A stretch of 64,000 nt of DNA from Roseinatronobacter domitianus (lineage in GTDB: Bacteria; Pseudomonadota; Alphaproteobacteria; Rhodobacterales; Rhodobacteraceae), in the NCBI RefSeq assembly GCF_023336755.1, contig NZ_JALZWP010000001.1, positions 203,959 through 267,958 on the forward strand, written 5' to 3'. Under the pieces are notes generated by a model. It was not told where the DNA came from. It saw only the letters and a program-made list of their open reading frames with translations, and made no database searches. Positions 16,774-25,965 of the stretch are shown here, in pieces. Every line of letters starts with the position of its first letter. The first letter of the stretch is position 1. The translations under genes and the position numbers were made by a program.

Positions 16774-17595
16774 TTAGAACCCCACCGCCTTGCGCAACAT
16801 GTTCAGCGCCATGACCATGATAAACACCGCGAAGACCCGTTTCAGCGGTTTCGGGTCCATCGCATGGGCCAGTTTCGCGCCCATGGGGGCGGTTATCAGG
16901 GTCATTGCCACCACCAGTGCAAAGGCGGGCAGGTTGACGGCACCGATTGTGAAGGGTGGTGCATCCGCAATCGGCACAAGCAAAAATGTCAGCACCGAGG
17001 GCAGTGCGATGATTATCCCGAATCCGGCGGCCGTTGCCACCGCGCGGTGGATGGCCACGCCATGCAACGTCATGAGCGGCACGCCAAAAGACCCGCCGCC
17101 AATGCCCATCAGCACTGACAGAAACCCGATGACCGGAGCTATCAGCAGCTTTTTCACCCCGGATGGCATGACCGGGCCCAATTGCCAACTATTGCGACCG
17201 AAGCCGAAATAAAGGCCGATGAATACGCCCAGAAGCCCGAAAATACCTTGCAACACGACCGACCGCAGCCCTGCGGCAACCAGAACCCCCAGCACCGCGC
17301 CCAGACCGATCCAGATCGCCCAGCCGCGCAGGATATCCCAATCCACCGCGCCCTTGCGGTTATGGCTTTGGACAGACCGTGCAGAGGTTACGATGATCGT
17401 GGCCAGGGACGTGGCAAGGCAGACTTGCATCAATTGCGCGCTGCCATAGCCCAAAGCAGAAAACAGGTAGAAAAACGCAGGCACCAGCACAATGCCGCCG
17501 CCCACGCCCAACAGCCCAGCCACCACGCCCGCAAAGGCACCGATGACCAGCAAAAGCCCGGCCATCTGCGCCAGTAGCCATGGATCGGCGGTCAC
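16774..17595 (-). CDS. TauE/SafE family sulfite (organosulfonate) exporter
   Basis: 273 aa with about eight membrane segments. It has the two family GxGGG motifs: GLLGVGGGIVLVPAF near residue 30 and MGIGGGSFGVPLMTL near residue 165. Family members move sulfite, sulfoacetate or related anions out of the cell. The start is GTG at 17595, overlapping the sufE stop as GTGA, so the two genes are translationally coupled. Whether the SufE link reflects a shared sulfur role or only position is unclear. Confidence 0.85.
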   Translation of the reverse strand: MTADPWLLAQMAGLLLVIGAFAGVVAGLLGVGGGIVLVPAFFYLFSALGYGSAQLMQVCLATSLATIIVTSARSVQSHNRKGAVDWDILRGWAIWIGLGAVLGVLVAAGLRSVVLQGIFGLLGVFIGLYFGFGRNSWQLGPVMPSGVKKLLIAPVIGFLSVLMGIGGGSFGVPLMTLHGVAIHRAVATAAGFGIIIALPSVLTFLLVPIADAPPFTIGAVNLPAFALVVAMTLITAPMGAKLAHAMDPKPLKRVFAVFIMVMALNMLRKAVGF

Positions 17596-18017
17596 GCGGC
17601 GGCCTCTGCGGCTTTGATGCGAATGCGTTCGACCATGGCGCGCAGCCCGTTCGAGCGTTGCGAAGACAAATGTTGATCCAGCCCCAGCCGCGCCAGTTCG
17701 GCGGGTGCGTCGATGGCGGGAACATCGCCCAGCTTCTGCCCGGCATAAAGCGCATGCAGCACCGCGATCAGACCCTGCACGATCATCGCATCGCTTTCGC
17801 CCGCGAAATCGAAACTGGCGTCGGGGCCGGTACCGTCGATCAAGGGCTGAATCCAGACCTGGCTGGCACAGCCATCGACCTTGGTGGCCGGCGTTTTCAG
17901 CGCCGGGTCCATGCTTGGTAGGGCGCGGCCCATTTCAATGACATGGCGGTAGCGGTCTTCCCACCCGTCCAGAAATTCGAATGTCTCAACGATATCCTCG
18001 AATGCCGCGCTGGCCAT
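17592..18017 (-). CDS. sufE: SufE family cysteine-desulfurase activator
   Basis: 141 aa. The conserved active-site loop VDGCASQVWIQP carries the persulfide-accepting cysteine at about residue 50. The layout (LDGWEDRYRHVIEMGRALP, then LIAVLHALYAGQ) matches SufE. SufE accepts sulfane sulfur from SufS and passes it to the SufBCD scaffold during Fe-S cluster assembly. No suf genes lie nearby. GAGAGGAACG upstream supports ATG 18017; longer frame extensions upstream are not supported. Confidence 0.9.
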   Translation of the reverse strand: MASAAFEDIVETFEFLDGWEDRYRHVIEMGRALPSMDPALKTPATKVDGCASQVWIQPLIDGTGPDASFDFAGESDAMIVQGLIAVLHALYAGQKLGDVPAIDAPAELARLGLDQHLSSQRSNGLRAMVERIRIKAAEAAA

Positions 18018-18150
18018 AGCCGTTCCTCTCTGATGGTCGCGCAACAGGTAAAGCGCAGGGCGATCAAGGTCCAGCCTGCGAGAGCACTTTTCAAGCGGGC
18101 CCATTTGCGCTAACCCGAAACAACGCCCTTGCCATATGAGGACCGCCCCT

Positions 18151-18618
18151 ATGCAAAAGCCCGCTGTTGCCGCCCTTGCCCTGGTGCTTGCGCTTGGCGC
18201 TTGCGGTTCGGGTAGCCTGTCGCGCCTGAACCCGATGACGTGGTTCGGCAGTGACGAGGTTGAGACCATCGCGCCTGCGGGCGGATGGGGTGGCCCTGCG
18301 GATCGGCGCGCGCTTGTGCCGGCAGTGCGCGACATGGAAGTTCTGCGCACCCCCGAAGGTGCAATCATTCGCGCCAGTGGCGTGACCGAAACACAAGGCT
18401 GGTGGGACGTGCAGTTGCGCCCGGTCAATGATGAACGCCCGCTTGACGGGGCGTTGATCTATGAATTCGTGCTTGCCGCGCCGCGCACCCAGACGGGCAC
18501 TGGGCCAGAGCCCTCCCGCACCGTAAACGCTGCGGTGAAAGTGACGAATTTCCAATTGGCAGGCGTGCGGCGCATCGTGGTGCGCGGTGCTCAGAACGCA
18601 CTGAGCGTGCGTCGCTAG
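18151..18618 (+). CDS. Putative outer-membrane lipoprotein of unknown function
   Basis: 155 aa from ATG 18151 (GAGGA about 10 nt upstream); an in-frame ATG at 18136 is also possible. The N-terminus MQKPAVAALALVLALGAC ends in a lipobox (LGAC), so the mature protein should start at a lipid-modified Cys18 followed by GSGSLSRLNPMTWFGSDE. The rest is strand-rich with GWWDVQLRPVN and a C-terminal VKVTNFQLAGVRRIVV. No enzymatic motif is visible. It diverges from sufE. Confidence 0.75.
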   Translation: MQKPAVAALALVLALGACGSGSLSRLNPMTWFGSDEVETIAPAGGWGGPADRRALVPAVRDMEVLRTPEGAIIRASGVTETQGWWDVQLRPVNDERPLDGALIYEFVLAAPRTQTGTGPEPSRTVNAAVKVTNFQLAGVRRIVVRGAQNALSVRR

Positions 18619-18756
18619 GTTCTGGCGTCAGCGTCCAAGTTCAGGCTGAGGGTGTCAGGCAAGTGAGTTTGCGGGCTCGCAATGCCCTCAGCAGCGGCTG
18701 GCGCGCATTGGCATTCACCTGACCCACTCTAACCTGTTGTTGTCGCAGATCCTTTT

Positions 18757-18784
18757 GCGCAAAAGCGAGGAACCGCTTTTGCGC
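18757..18784. terminator. Perfect 11-bp hairpin downstream of rnd
   Basis: GCGCAAAAGCG (18757-18767) pairs with CGCTTTTGCGC (18774-18784) around a 6-nt loop, 9 nt past the rnd stop on the minus strand. It is flanked by converging genes. No U-run follows, so termination is inferred. Confidence 0.5.
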
Positions 18785-18792
18785 GATATGCT

Positions 18793-19977
18793 CTAAAGCG
18801 TGATGACTTCGACCCGCTCGCCTTTTGCCGCCAGCGCAACTTCGCCCGCACAAAGCCGCAGCGCATCCTGTCCGAAGACATCCGCACGCCAGCCGCGCAG
18901 GGCAGGGGCATCGCGCAAACCCGCCGCGATTCCGTCCAGATCGGCGCTTGACGCGATGAGCTTGGCCGCGACCCCCTCATTGTCGGATTTCGCCTTCAGC
19001 AACACCCGCAGCAAATCGGCCAGCGCCGGATTTACCTGAAGATTGTCGCGCGCGCCGCTGGCTTTTGGGTGGTTTTCCGGCGCGCAATCCAGCCCGCGCG
19101 CGACGGCGGCAAGAATGCCGTCAGCAATATCACCGCGCCGCGCCTCGCGCAAAAGCAGGCGCGTGCGGCCAAGGTCGTCGGTGCTGCGTGGCTTCAGCGC
19201 GGCCAGTTCCAGCAGCGCGTCATCCTTGAACACACGCCCGCGCGGAATGTTGCGGGTCTGGGCATGCTCTTCGCGGAACGCCGCAAGTTCCCGCAGAATA
19301 GCCAAGAACTTGCCCGAATCGTTGCGGGTCTTGACCCGTTTCCAAGCGTCTTCCGGGCGGATGATATAGGTTTCGGGGTCCAGCAAGACGGCGATTTCTT
19401 CGTCCAGCCACGGCGCGCGCCCGGTCTCTTGCAGCATGGCCGCCAGCTTTTCATAGATCACCCGCAAATGCGTCACATCGGCCAGCGCGTATTTCGCCTG
19501 CGCATCCGATAGAGGGCGGCGCGACCAATCGGTAAAGCGCGACGATTTGTCGATATTGGCGCGCGCCAACTTCCGCGCCAAGGTTTCATATCCAGCCTGA
19601 TCGCCAAAGCCACAGACCATCGCGGCCACCTGCGTGTCGAACAGCGGCCGGGGCAGGGTGCCGCCTTCGATGCAGAAGATCTCCAGATCCTGCCGCGCGG
19701 CGTGCAGCACCTTGACCACCGCTTCATCCCGCATCAGCGCATAGAATGGCGCAAGGTCCAGCCCCTCTGCCAGCGGGTCCACCAACACCGCAGGACCGCT
19801 GGTCGGACCATCCGCCCCCGGCAGCGCCATCTGCAACAGGCAGAGCTTGGCGTAATAGGTGCGCTCGCGCAGAAATTCCGTGTCTATGGTGACATAGGGC
19901 GCGTCGGCGGCCTGCGCGCAAAAGGCGGTCAGCGCGGCGGTCGTGGTGATAAGCGGGAGGGAGCTGTCTTGTGTCAT
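18793..19977 (-). CDS. rnd: Ribonuclease D
   Basis: 394 aa. The DEDD exonuclease domain is evident: VTIDTEFLRERTYYAKLCLLQMA (Exo I), KVLHAARQDLEIF (Exo II) and SDAQAKYALADVTHL (Exo III, DEDDy tyrosine). An HRDC domain follows at about residues 215-290 (FLAILRELAAFREEHAQTRNIPRGRVFKDDALLELA). RNase D trims tRNA 3' ends. The start at ATG 19977 is chosen because it lies just before the conserved exonuclease strand. The gene diverges from tRNA-Pro. Confidence 0.92.
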   Translation of the reverse strand: MTQDSSLPLITTTAALTAFCAQAADAPYVTIDTEFLRERTYYAKLCLLQMALPGADGPTSGPAVLVDPLAEGLDLAPFYALMRDEAVVKVLHAARQDLEIFCIEGGTLPRPLFDTQVAAMVCGFGDQAGYETLARKLARANIDKSSRFTDWSRRPLSDAQAKYALADVTHLRVIYEKLAAMLQETGRAPWLDEEIAVLLDPETYIIRPEDAWKRVKTRNDSGKFLAILRELAAFREEHAQTRNIPRGRVFKDDALLELAALKPRSTDDLGRTRLLLREARRGDIADGILAAVARGLDCAPENHPKASGARDNLQVNPALADLLRVLLKAKSDNEGVAAKLIASSADLDGIAAGLRDAPALRGWRADVFGQDALRLCAGEVALAAKGERVEVITL

Positions 19978-20036
19978 GCTCCAGAGCCATAGGCAAATTC
20001 CAGAGACTTGAAAAGAACTTCTTGAGCGCGACCCTC

Positions 20037-20065
20037 TTGCCAAGCCCGGCGCGCAGTCTTATACG
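20037..20065 (+). promoter_or_regulatory. Promoter of tRNA-Pro
   Basis: TTGCCA (20037-20042), a 17-nt spacer and TATACG (20060-20065) place transcription start within a few bases of 20072, just before the tRNA at 20078. Confidence 0.6.
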
Positions 20066-20077
20066 CCGCGGCACGGT

Positions 20078-20154
20078 CGGAGTGTAGCTCAGCCTGGTAG
20101 AGCACTGTCTTCGGGAGGCAGGGGCCGGAGGTTCGAATCCTCTCACTCCGACCA
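20078..20154 (+). tRNA. tRNA-Pro (anticodon CGG)
   Basis: 77 nt including an encoded CCA. The acceptor stem CGGAGTG pairs with CACTCCG. The D-arm GCTC...GAGC, the anticodon loop TTCGGGA (anticodon CGG, reading CCG), the T-arm GGAGG-TTCGAAT-CCTCT and a short variable loop are all present. The 218 nt between its 3' end and ppk show no gene. Confidence 0.95.
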
Positions 20155-20372
20155 TATAAAGCGCCGGAAAACCCAGCACGCAAGCCGCAGTGTCGCGCGA
20201 TGGGTGTTCCTGTGGGCCGTGGTTTCCGCGATCCGTCAGATGCGCTGTTCGTCAACGCTAGAACAGAACGGTAGCGACATGCGCGCAGTCATGTTTCCGC
20301 ATCAGTCACATTTTGCGGCTTTAAGTTCCCAGCGCCGTCATACGACCGATCAGGCGCCAAGACCCAAACCCC

Positions 20373-22556
20373 TCAATCAAACCCATGTGTCAGTTCCGGG
20401 ACGTCATCTGCCCCCGCCGACCCGCGCCCGGACAAAGACGGGTTTTCCATGAAGAAGCGGTGGCAGTTGAACAGCCGCCGCGCGTCGCCATCTTCGGGCA
20501 GCATGCGGCGCGCCGGGCCGTCGGGTTGCAGCACCCAGCTTTGCGCCTCATCGGCAAGGTTCGCGGCCATGACCTGCCCCACGATCTGCGCTTTGACCGT
20601 GTCGTTCATGATCTCGACCAGGGTTTCCACCCGCCGGTTCAGGTTGCGCCCCATCCAGTCGGCCGAGGAGATGAACACCCGCGCCTGATCCGAGGGCAGC
20701 GCCGCGCCATTGCCGAAGCACACGATGCGCGAATGCTCCAGAAACCGGCCCACCACGGACTTGATGCGGATATTTTCAGACAGCCCCGCAATGCCGGGCC
20801 GCAGCCCGCAAATGCCGCGAATGACAAGGCTGATCTTCACACCCGCGCGGCTGGCATCATAGAGCGCGTCGATGATGTCCGGCTCTATCAGCGAATTCAT
20901 CTTGGCCCAGATTTCGGCGGGGCGCCCGGCGCGGGCATTCCCGGCCTCTGCGGCAATCAGGTCCAGCAGGCGCGGCTTGATGCCCATGGGTGAAATCGCC
21001 AGGTTTTCCAGCCGCGCGGGTTCGGCATAACCAGAGACATAGTTGAACACCCGCGCCGCATCGCGCCCCAAGGCGGCATCGCAGGTGAACAGCGACAGGT
21101 CGGTATAGATGCGCGCTGTAATGGGGTGGTAATTGCCGGTGCCCCAGTGGGTATAGGTCACAAGCCGGTCGCCCTCGCGGCGCACGACGGTGCTGATCTT
21201 GGCGTGTGTCTTGTAGTTGACAAAGCCGTAAACCACATGCGCGCCCGCACGTTCCAGACGGCGGGATTGGCGGATATTGGCGGCCTCGTCAAAGCGGGCT
21301 TTCAGTTCGACCAGGGCGGTGACGGATTTGCCGTCTTCCGCAGCCTCGCACAGGGCTTCGACAATGGGGCTGTTGCGCGAGGTGCGATAGAGCGTCTGCC
21401 GAATGGCCAGCACATCGGGGTCGCGCGCGGCCTGTTGCAAGAAGCGCACCACCATGTCGAAGGTCTCATAGGGGTGGTGCAGCAGCATGTCCTTTTGCCG
21501 GATGGCCGCGAACATGTCGCCGTCATGGTCTTGCACACGTTCGGGCACGCGCGGGCTGAAGCTGGGCCATAACAGGTCGGGGCGTTCATCGAGGACCAGC
21601 TCTTTCAGCGTGGAAATCCCCATGATGCCGCGCACTTCGACCACTTCACCGGCATCGACGCGCAGCTTGTCCATGACCAGATCGCGCAGGTCTTCGGGCG
21701 CGCCTTGCGACAGCTTCAAGCGGACGACCTCGCCCCGGCGGCGGCGTTTCAAGGCCACTTCAAACTCGCGCACAAGGTCTTCGGCTTCTTCTTCGACTTC
21801 AAGGTCACTGTCGCGCAGCACAGAGAAGGTGCAAGAGCCGCGCAACCGGTAGCCCGGAAACAGGCTGTCCAGTTCTGCAAGGATCAGCTCTTCCAAAGGC
21901 AACAGGCGGATCGGGTTCGTGCCCACGCGCACGAAACGGTCGATCTGGCCGGGAACCGGGACCAAGGCATCCAGTTGGCGGCCTGTCGGATCTTCCAGTT
22001 CCAAAGCCAGCGAGAAGCCCGCATTGGGGATGAACGGAAACGGGTGCGCCGGGTCGATCGCCAAGGGCGAGAGCACCGGAAAGACATTGTCCAGATACCA
22101 ATCCTGTAGCCATGCGCGGTCGGCTTCGGTCAGATCATGGCGCGACAGAATGGCGATGCCTTCTTCGGCCAGAAGCGGGCGCAGATTGGCCCAGACCTCT
22201 TGTTGATACTCCATCAGGCGGCGCGCATCCGTGTCGATCAGCACAAGCTGTTCGGCGGGGGTCTTGCCATCGTCGGACGGGGCAACATGCCCGGCGCGCG
22301 CCAATTCGCGCAGACCGGCCACGCGCACGGTGTAGAACTCGTCCAGATTGGTGGCGGAAATGGACAGGAATCGCACCCGCTCCAGCAGCGGCACACGCGG
22401 ATTCATCGCCTCTTCCAGAACCCGCCAGTTGAAGGCCAGCCATGACAATTCGCGGTTGAAAAAGCGATCCGGTCCGGTCGGGTCGAAACCGGGCAGGGTC
22501 ACAGGTGCGGCGAAGGGGCTGGACAGGAAATCTGCCGAAGGGGTTGGGTGTGTCAT
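20373..22556 (-). CDS. ppk: Polyphosphate kinase 1
   Basis: 727 aa. All PPK1 blocks are visible: the N-terminal FNRELSWLAFNWRVLEEA and FLSISATNLDEFYTVRVAG, then HHPYETFDMVVRFLQQAA, and VNYKTHAKISTVVRREG holding the autophosphorylated histidine. THWGTGNYHPITARIYTDLS and the C-terminal FGNGAALPSDQARVFISSADWMGRNLNRRVE follow. It makes polyphosphate reversibly from ATP at the inner membrane. Start 22556 precedes MTHPTPSADF; ATG 22580 is an alternative. A partner exopolyphosphatase gene would often follow, but here tRNA-Pro and rnd do. Confidence 0.94.
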   Translation of the reverse strand: MTHPTPSADFLSSPFAAPVTLPGFDPTGPDRFFNRELSWLAFNWRVLEEAMNPRVPLLERVRFLSISATNLDEFYTVRVAGLRELARAGHVAPSDDGKTPAEQLVLIDTDARRLMEYQQEVWANLRPLLAEEGIAILSRHDLTEADRAWLQDWYLDNVFPVLSPLAIDPAHPFPFIPNAGFSLALELEDPTGRQLDALVPVPGQIDRFVRVGTNPIRLLPLEELILAELDSLFPGYRLRGSCTFSVLRDSDLEVEEEAEDLVREFEVALKRRRRGEVVRLKLSQGAPEDLRDLVMDKLRVDAGEVVEVRGIMGISTLKELVLDERPDLLWPSFSPRVPERVQDHDGDMFAAIRQKDMLLHHPYETFDMVVRFLQQAARDPDVLAIRQTLYRTSRNSPIVEALCEAAEDGKSVTALVELKARFDEAANIRQSRRLERAGAHVVYGFVNYKTHAKISTVVRREGDRLVTYTHWGTGNYHPITARIYTDLSLFTCDAALGRDAARVFNYVSGYAEPARLENLAISPMGIKPRLLDLIAAEAGNARAGRPAEIWAKMNSLIEPDIIDALYDASRAGVKISLVIRGICGLRPGIAGLSENIRIKSVVGRFLEHSRIVCFGNGAALPSDQARVFISSADWMGRNLNRRVETLVEIMNDTVKAQIVGQVMAANLADEAQSWVLQPDGPARRMLPEDGDARRLFNCHRFFMENPSLSGRGSAGADDVPELTHGFD

Positions 22557-22611
22557 AATGCTCGCATAGCCAGATTTCATGTCGGTTTTGTAACGGCGCA
22601 GGCGCATGGCG

Positions 22612-23553
22612 CTATTGGCGGCGGGCGTCTATCACAATCTCGCCCGCAGTGGTCAGCGCCAGCCGCCCGGTTTCGGGCGACAGGCGGAACCCGTCAACGC
22701 GTTCCAATGCGCGGGCGAAACGGCGTTCCTGCGCCATGGTCGGTTCGGTGCAGGCCATCTTGGTGCTGGCAATGCGCCCGAAGGCCAGAATGCCGCCATG
22801 GCGCTGGAAGCTGCCAATCAGCCGGTTGCAGCCGACTGTGGCCGACATGCGCCCATCTGCAAAGAATACCAGTTCGGTGCGCGATGGGAACAGTGCCGCG
22901 GTGCCGTCAATTTGGGTCAGGTTCCAGACGCCGCGGGCCAGTTCCTCGCTGGCAGCGATGAAGCTGCATTCCGCCAGTTTGGCGCCGTCAATGCTGAGGA
23001 TCGCGCTCTCACCTTTCAGATGCGCCGAGGTAGCCGGATTGTCGGCCTGTTCGTAATACGCGCCGGATGCCGCTGGGCGGGGCACCATGGTCAGCACTTG
23101 TTCGTTGAAGCGCAGCCGCAATTCTTCGGGCAGAAAGCCGATTTCCAGATATTGCCCGCCACATTCGAGCAAGCTGGCAAACCCCATCGGAGGGGTGGCA
23201 ATGGCACGCAATGGCGGCAGGGTGATATCTTCGGTGCCGGGGGCGATGGCCACGGGTTCGGTCAGCCAGAGCCGCCCACCCGGAACCCGCACGCCTGTGC
23301 GCAGGATCAGTGGGCGGTCGCTGGGCACATCAAGCCCAAAGGCGAAGGGGCTTTGCGTTTCGCCCACGCTTTGGCGGCTGTCGGTGATCGTGTTGTCATG
23401 GGTATCGACAATGTCGACCATGAAACTGGTGCCGAAGGGCAGGGCAATCCGTTCCAGCAGCATGACTTCGCCGCTGACATGCCGCACGGTCTGAGCCAGC
23501 GTGGCAGGAGCGGCCAGAATCAGGCCAAGAGCAATGAGAAGGGGGCGGAGCAC
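22612..23553 (-). CDS. Exported three-part envelope protein: YbaY-like, MliC-like and META domains
   Basis: 313 aa from a GTG start at 23553 (AGAGG upstream). It has a signal peptide (MLRPLLIALGLILAAPATLA). The first part (about 22-115: VSGEVMLLERIALPFGTSFMVDIVD) resembles YbaY. The second (about 125-205) has the MliC lysozyme-inhibitor pattern: LECGGQYLEIGF, the ASGAYYE motif, a KGESA strand and a closing cysteine. The third (about 210-313: WNLTQIDGTAALFPSRTELVFFADGRMSATVGCNRLIGSF) is a META/HslJ domain. It likely acts in the periplasm in envelope stress or host-lysozyme defence; this is inference from domains. It lies between hdaA and ppk on the same strand. Confidence 0.75.
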   Translation of the reverse strand: MLRPLLIALGLILAAPATLAQTVRHVSGEVMLLERIALPFGTSFMVDIVDTHDNTITDSRQSVGETQSPFAFGLDVPSDRPLILRTGVRVPGGRLWLTEPVAIAPGTEDITLPPLRAIATPPMGFASLLECGGQYLEIGFLPEELRLRFNEQVLTMVPRPAASGAYYEQADNPATSAHLKGESAILSIDGAKLAECSFIAASEELARGVWNLTQIDGTAALFPSRTELVFFADGRMSATVGCNRLIGSFQRHGGILAFGRIASTKMACTEPTMAQERRFARALERVDGFRLSPETGRLALTTAGEIVIDARRQ

Positions 23554-23692
23554 GGCGTAGGCCTCTGACGATTTGAAATGAATTCCAACAACAGTAAGCG
23601 CGGGCCTGCGACGCTACAAGGCACGCCGCGCAAGAAAGCGCGTGATGTTTGCACGCGGCCAAGCGCCGAAGCGTGTCGCCAGAGGGCGACAG

Positions 23693-24361
23693 CTAGGCGC
23701 GCTGCATGACCTCTGCCGCCAAGGCCCGCCCGATGGGTTTGCCGCGTGCCAAGGCTTCGGTATCCAGTTGGGCGACAAGGCGTTGCGCGGCGGCCAGTGA
23801 CCGTTCCATCCGTGGCAGCAGATAGGGGATCAGCCGGTCCGAGATGACCACCTGCCGGTCAGCGAATAGCTTGGCCAGAACGGCGGCCAGAAGCGCGTCA
23901 TCCGGTGCGGCAAGGGCCACATGCGCGCAGGCACCAAGCCGCGACGCAAGATCGGGCAGGGTGACACCCCAATCGCGGGCTGGCGCGCGCGCGGCCATCA
24001 GCACCTCTGCCCCATGTGCTTGCGCAAGGTTCAGCAGATGAAACAGCGCGGTTTGCGCCTCAGAGCTATCGGCCACGCGCTCGGCTTCATCCAGCCAGAC
24101 CGCGCCATGCGCGATCAGCGCTGGCAGGTCTGCCCCGGCAAGCTGCGCCCCCATAAGATGCTGCGCGCCGCGCGCCGCGCCCCACACATGGCCCAAATGG
24201 GTCTTGCCCGACCCTTGCGGCCCGTGCAGCACCAGTCGCCCGCCGGGCAGGGCCGCGCCCAGCAGGCCCAATGCGGCCGCGTTGCAGGCACTTGGCACGA
24301 AATCGGCGCGGCCCATGCGCGCAGGCAGGTCCAGTTTCAGGGCACTCTGACGCGGGCTCAT
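23693..24361 (-). CDS. hdaA: DnaA-related regulatory inactivator (Hda family)
   Basis: 222 aa, a small AAA+ protein related to DnaA domain III without the DNA-binding domain IV. Walker A is HGPQGSGKTHL (about residues 46-56) and the Walker B region is AVWLDEAE. A sensor region near DLASRLGACAHVALAAPDD follows, where Hda proteins carry SRL and LxxPDD. Hda stimulates ATP hydrolysis by DnaA after initiation, with the beta clamp. Its start overlaps the stop of the upstream transporter gene (ATGA). Confidence 0.85.
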   Translation of the reverse strand: MSPRQSALKLDLPARMGRADFVPSACNAAALGLLGAALPGGRLVLHGPQGSGKTHLGHVWGAARGAQHLMGAQLAGADLPALIAHGAVWLDEAERVADSSEAQTALFHLLNLAQAHGAEVLMAARAPARDWGVTLPDLASRLGACAHVALAAPDDALLAAVLAKLFADRQVVISDRLIPYLLPRMERSLAAAQRLVAQLDTEALARGKPIGRALAAEVMQRA

Positions 24362-25413
24362 GATGATCCGCCGCCCTTGCCATACAGCTTGCTATCCATG
24401 TATTGCGAGACCCCAAAGCGCACCAGCACGCCGATGCTGGCGGCCAGTGGCACCGCGATCAGCATCCCGGTAAAGCCCAGAAGCGCGCCAAAGGCCGAGA
24501 CCGCAAACAGCAACCAGACCGGGTGCAGCCGCACCGAGTTGCCGACAATGCGGGGCACAAGGATATTGCCTTCCAGCATCTGCCCAAAGACAAACACCGC
24601 ACCTACAAGGCCCAGCTCTATCGGGCTGCCCCAGAATTGCCAAAGCGCCACGCCAATCGCAAGCGCGCCGCCGATGATAGCCCCGATATAGGGAATGAAA
24701 GAGATCAGCCCCGCCGTCACGCCAATCGCCAGCCCGAATTGCAGACCGATCAGCCCCAGCGCCGTCGCGTAATAGGCGGCAAGGATAAAGCACACCGTTA
24801 CCTGCCCGCGCACGAATCCGGCAATGCTGGCGTCGATCTCTCCGGCAAGATGGCGCAGCATCGGTGCGTGTTGGCGCGGCAGCAGGTCGTCAAGCTGGCG
24901 GACAAGGCGTTCCCAATCCAGCAGCAGGTAAAACGCCACAACCGGCGTGACCACCATGAACACAAGCGCGCCCACCAGCCCCGTGACCGAGCGCAGCAGG
25001 CCCTGCGCCAGCGCCGCGCCGCGCTCGCGGATCGCTTCGCCCAGCGATGACAGCGAATTGCGCAGCGTGTCTTCGAGTTGCGCGATATCGGGAAAGCGCG
25101 CTGTCAGGAATTCTTGCAATCGAGCGAACAGGTTGGGGGCGGTTTCTGAAAACTGCACGGCTTGGCTGACAACCGCGGGGATGACCAGAACCCCCGCAAG
25201 CACCACCACACCAATCGCCACCGCCATCAGGGCAGACACGGCCAAACTGCGTGGTATCCCGCGATTTTGCAGCTTTGTCACAACCGGGTTCAGGAAATAG
25301 GCCATGGCCATGCCGGTGATAAAGGGCAACAGCACGTCCCCCATCACCCACAGCAGGGCGATAAACACCACCCCCGCCACGCCCCAATAGCGCAATTGCT
25401 GGTCGATCGGCAT
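24358..25413 (-). CDS. AI-2E/PerM family transporter
   Basis: 351 aa. Seven to eight hydrophobic segments with the family layout: VVFIALLWVMGDVLLPFITGMAMAYFLNPVVTKL at the N-terminus and a long amphipathic middle region (QFSETAPNLFARLQEF). The conserved FIPYIGAIIGGALAIGVAL and a final EGNILVPRIVGNSVRLHPVWLLFAV follow. The substrate is uncertain; the name comes from TqsA. ATG 25413 is used. A TTG at 25428 would extend it by 5 residues but has no proper spacing from a ribosome site. Confidence 0.85.
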   Translation of the reverse strand: MPIDQQLRYWGVAGVVFIALLWVMGDVLLPFITGMAMAYFLNPVVTKLQNRGIPRSLAVSALMAVAIGVVVLAGVLVIPAVVSQAVQFSETAPNLFARLQEFLTARFPDIAQLEDTLRNSLSSLGEAIRERGAALAQGLLRSVTGLVGALVFMVVTPVVAFYLLLDWERLVRQLDDLLPRQHAPMLRHLAGEIDASIAGFVRGQVTVCFILAAYYATALGLIGLQFGLAIGVTAGLISFIPYIGAIIGGALAIGVALWQFWGSPIELGLVGAVFVFGQMLEGNILVPRIVGNSVRLHPVWLLFAVSAFGALLGFTGMLIAVPLAASIGVLVRFGVSQYMDSKLYGKGGGSS

Positions 25414-25433
25414 GGCCAAGGCAAACAATCCTT

Positions 25434-25856
25434 CTAAAGTGTCAGATGCCGCGCGCGAGAGCCGCGCTCAATAGCGGCGGCATACAGCCTGTCTATGCCA
25501 AGTTCATGGCGAATTTCTTCCAGCATGCGCAATTCCTGCTGTCCTAGCAAGCCATCAGCGGCGGCGACGTCGCAAGACAGGGCATACGCCGTCTCGAACA
25601 GTTTTTCCGGCAGGCTATCGCGAACAATCCCGAACAGGGCATCCAGCCCGTCATCTTCCTCGAACAGGTCGAACACGGTCTGCGCGATGGTGCGAATGCG
25701 GTCGACATCATATTCGGCAAAGATCGGCAGATGGTTCACCAGTGCCTGAATGGCGACCAGTTCAGAGGTGCGGATGCTCTGGTCGGCGGCAGAGACCGCG
25801 ATCATCACCGCGACAAGGCTGTCCTGCGGTGACATCGGGTGTGGAAGGGCGGGCAT
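25434..25856 (-). CDS. TerB-like (tellurite resistance B family) protein
   Basis: 140 aa, all-helical. [32 protein letters not shown] and a later [30 protein letters not shown] are the paired acidic helices of TerB/DjlA N-terminal domains, which bind metal in characterised members. Function here is unknown and no other ter genes are near. AGGA precedes ATG 25856. It diverges from lysK. Confidence 0.75.
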   Translation of the reverse strand: MPALPHPMSPQDSLVAVMIAVSAADQSIRTSELVAIQALVNHLPIFAEYDVDRIRTIAQTVFDLFEEDDGLDALFGIVRDSLPEKLFETAYALSCDVAAADGLLGQQELRMLEEIRHELGIDRLYAAAIERGSRARHLTL

Positions 25857-25965
25857 GTGTGTGTCCTGTTTGTATGCGTGCAGGCGCAGAATATTGACGT
25901 GGGCGCGCCACCGCAATAGGAACCAAGGCCAGACCAGCACCCCCCACACGGAAGTGACCAGATCC

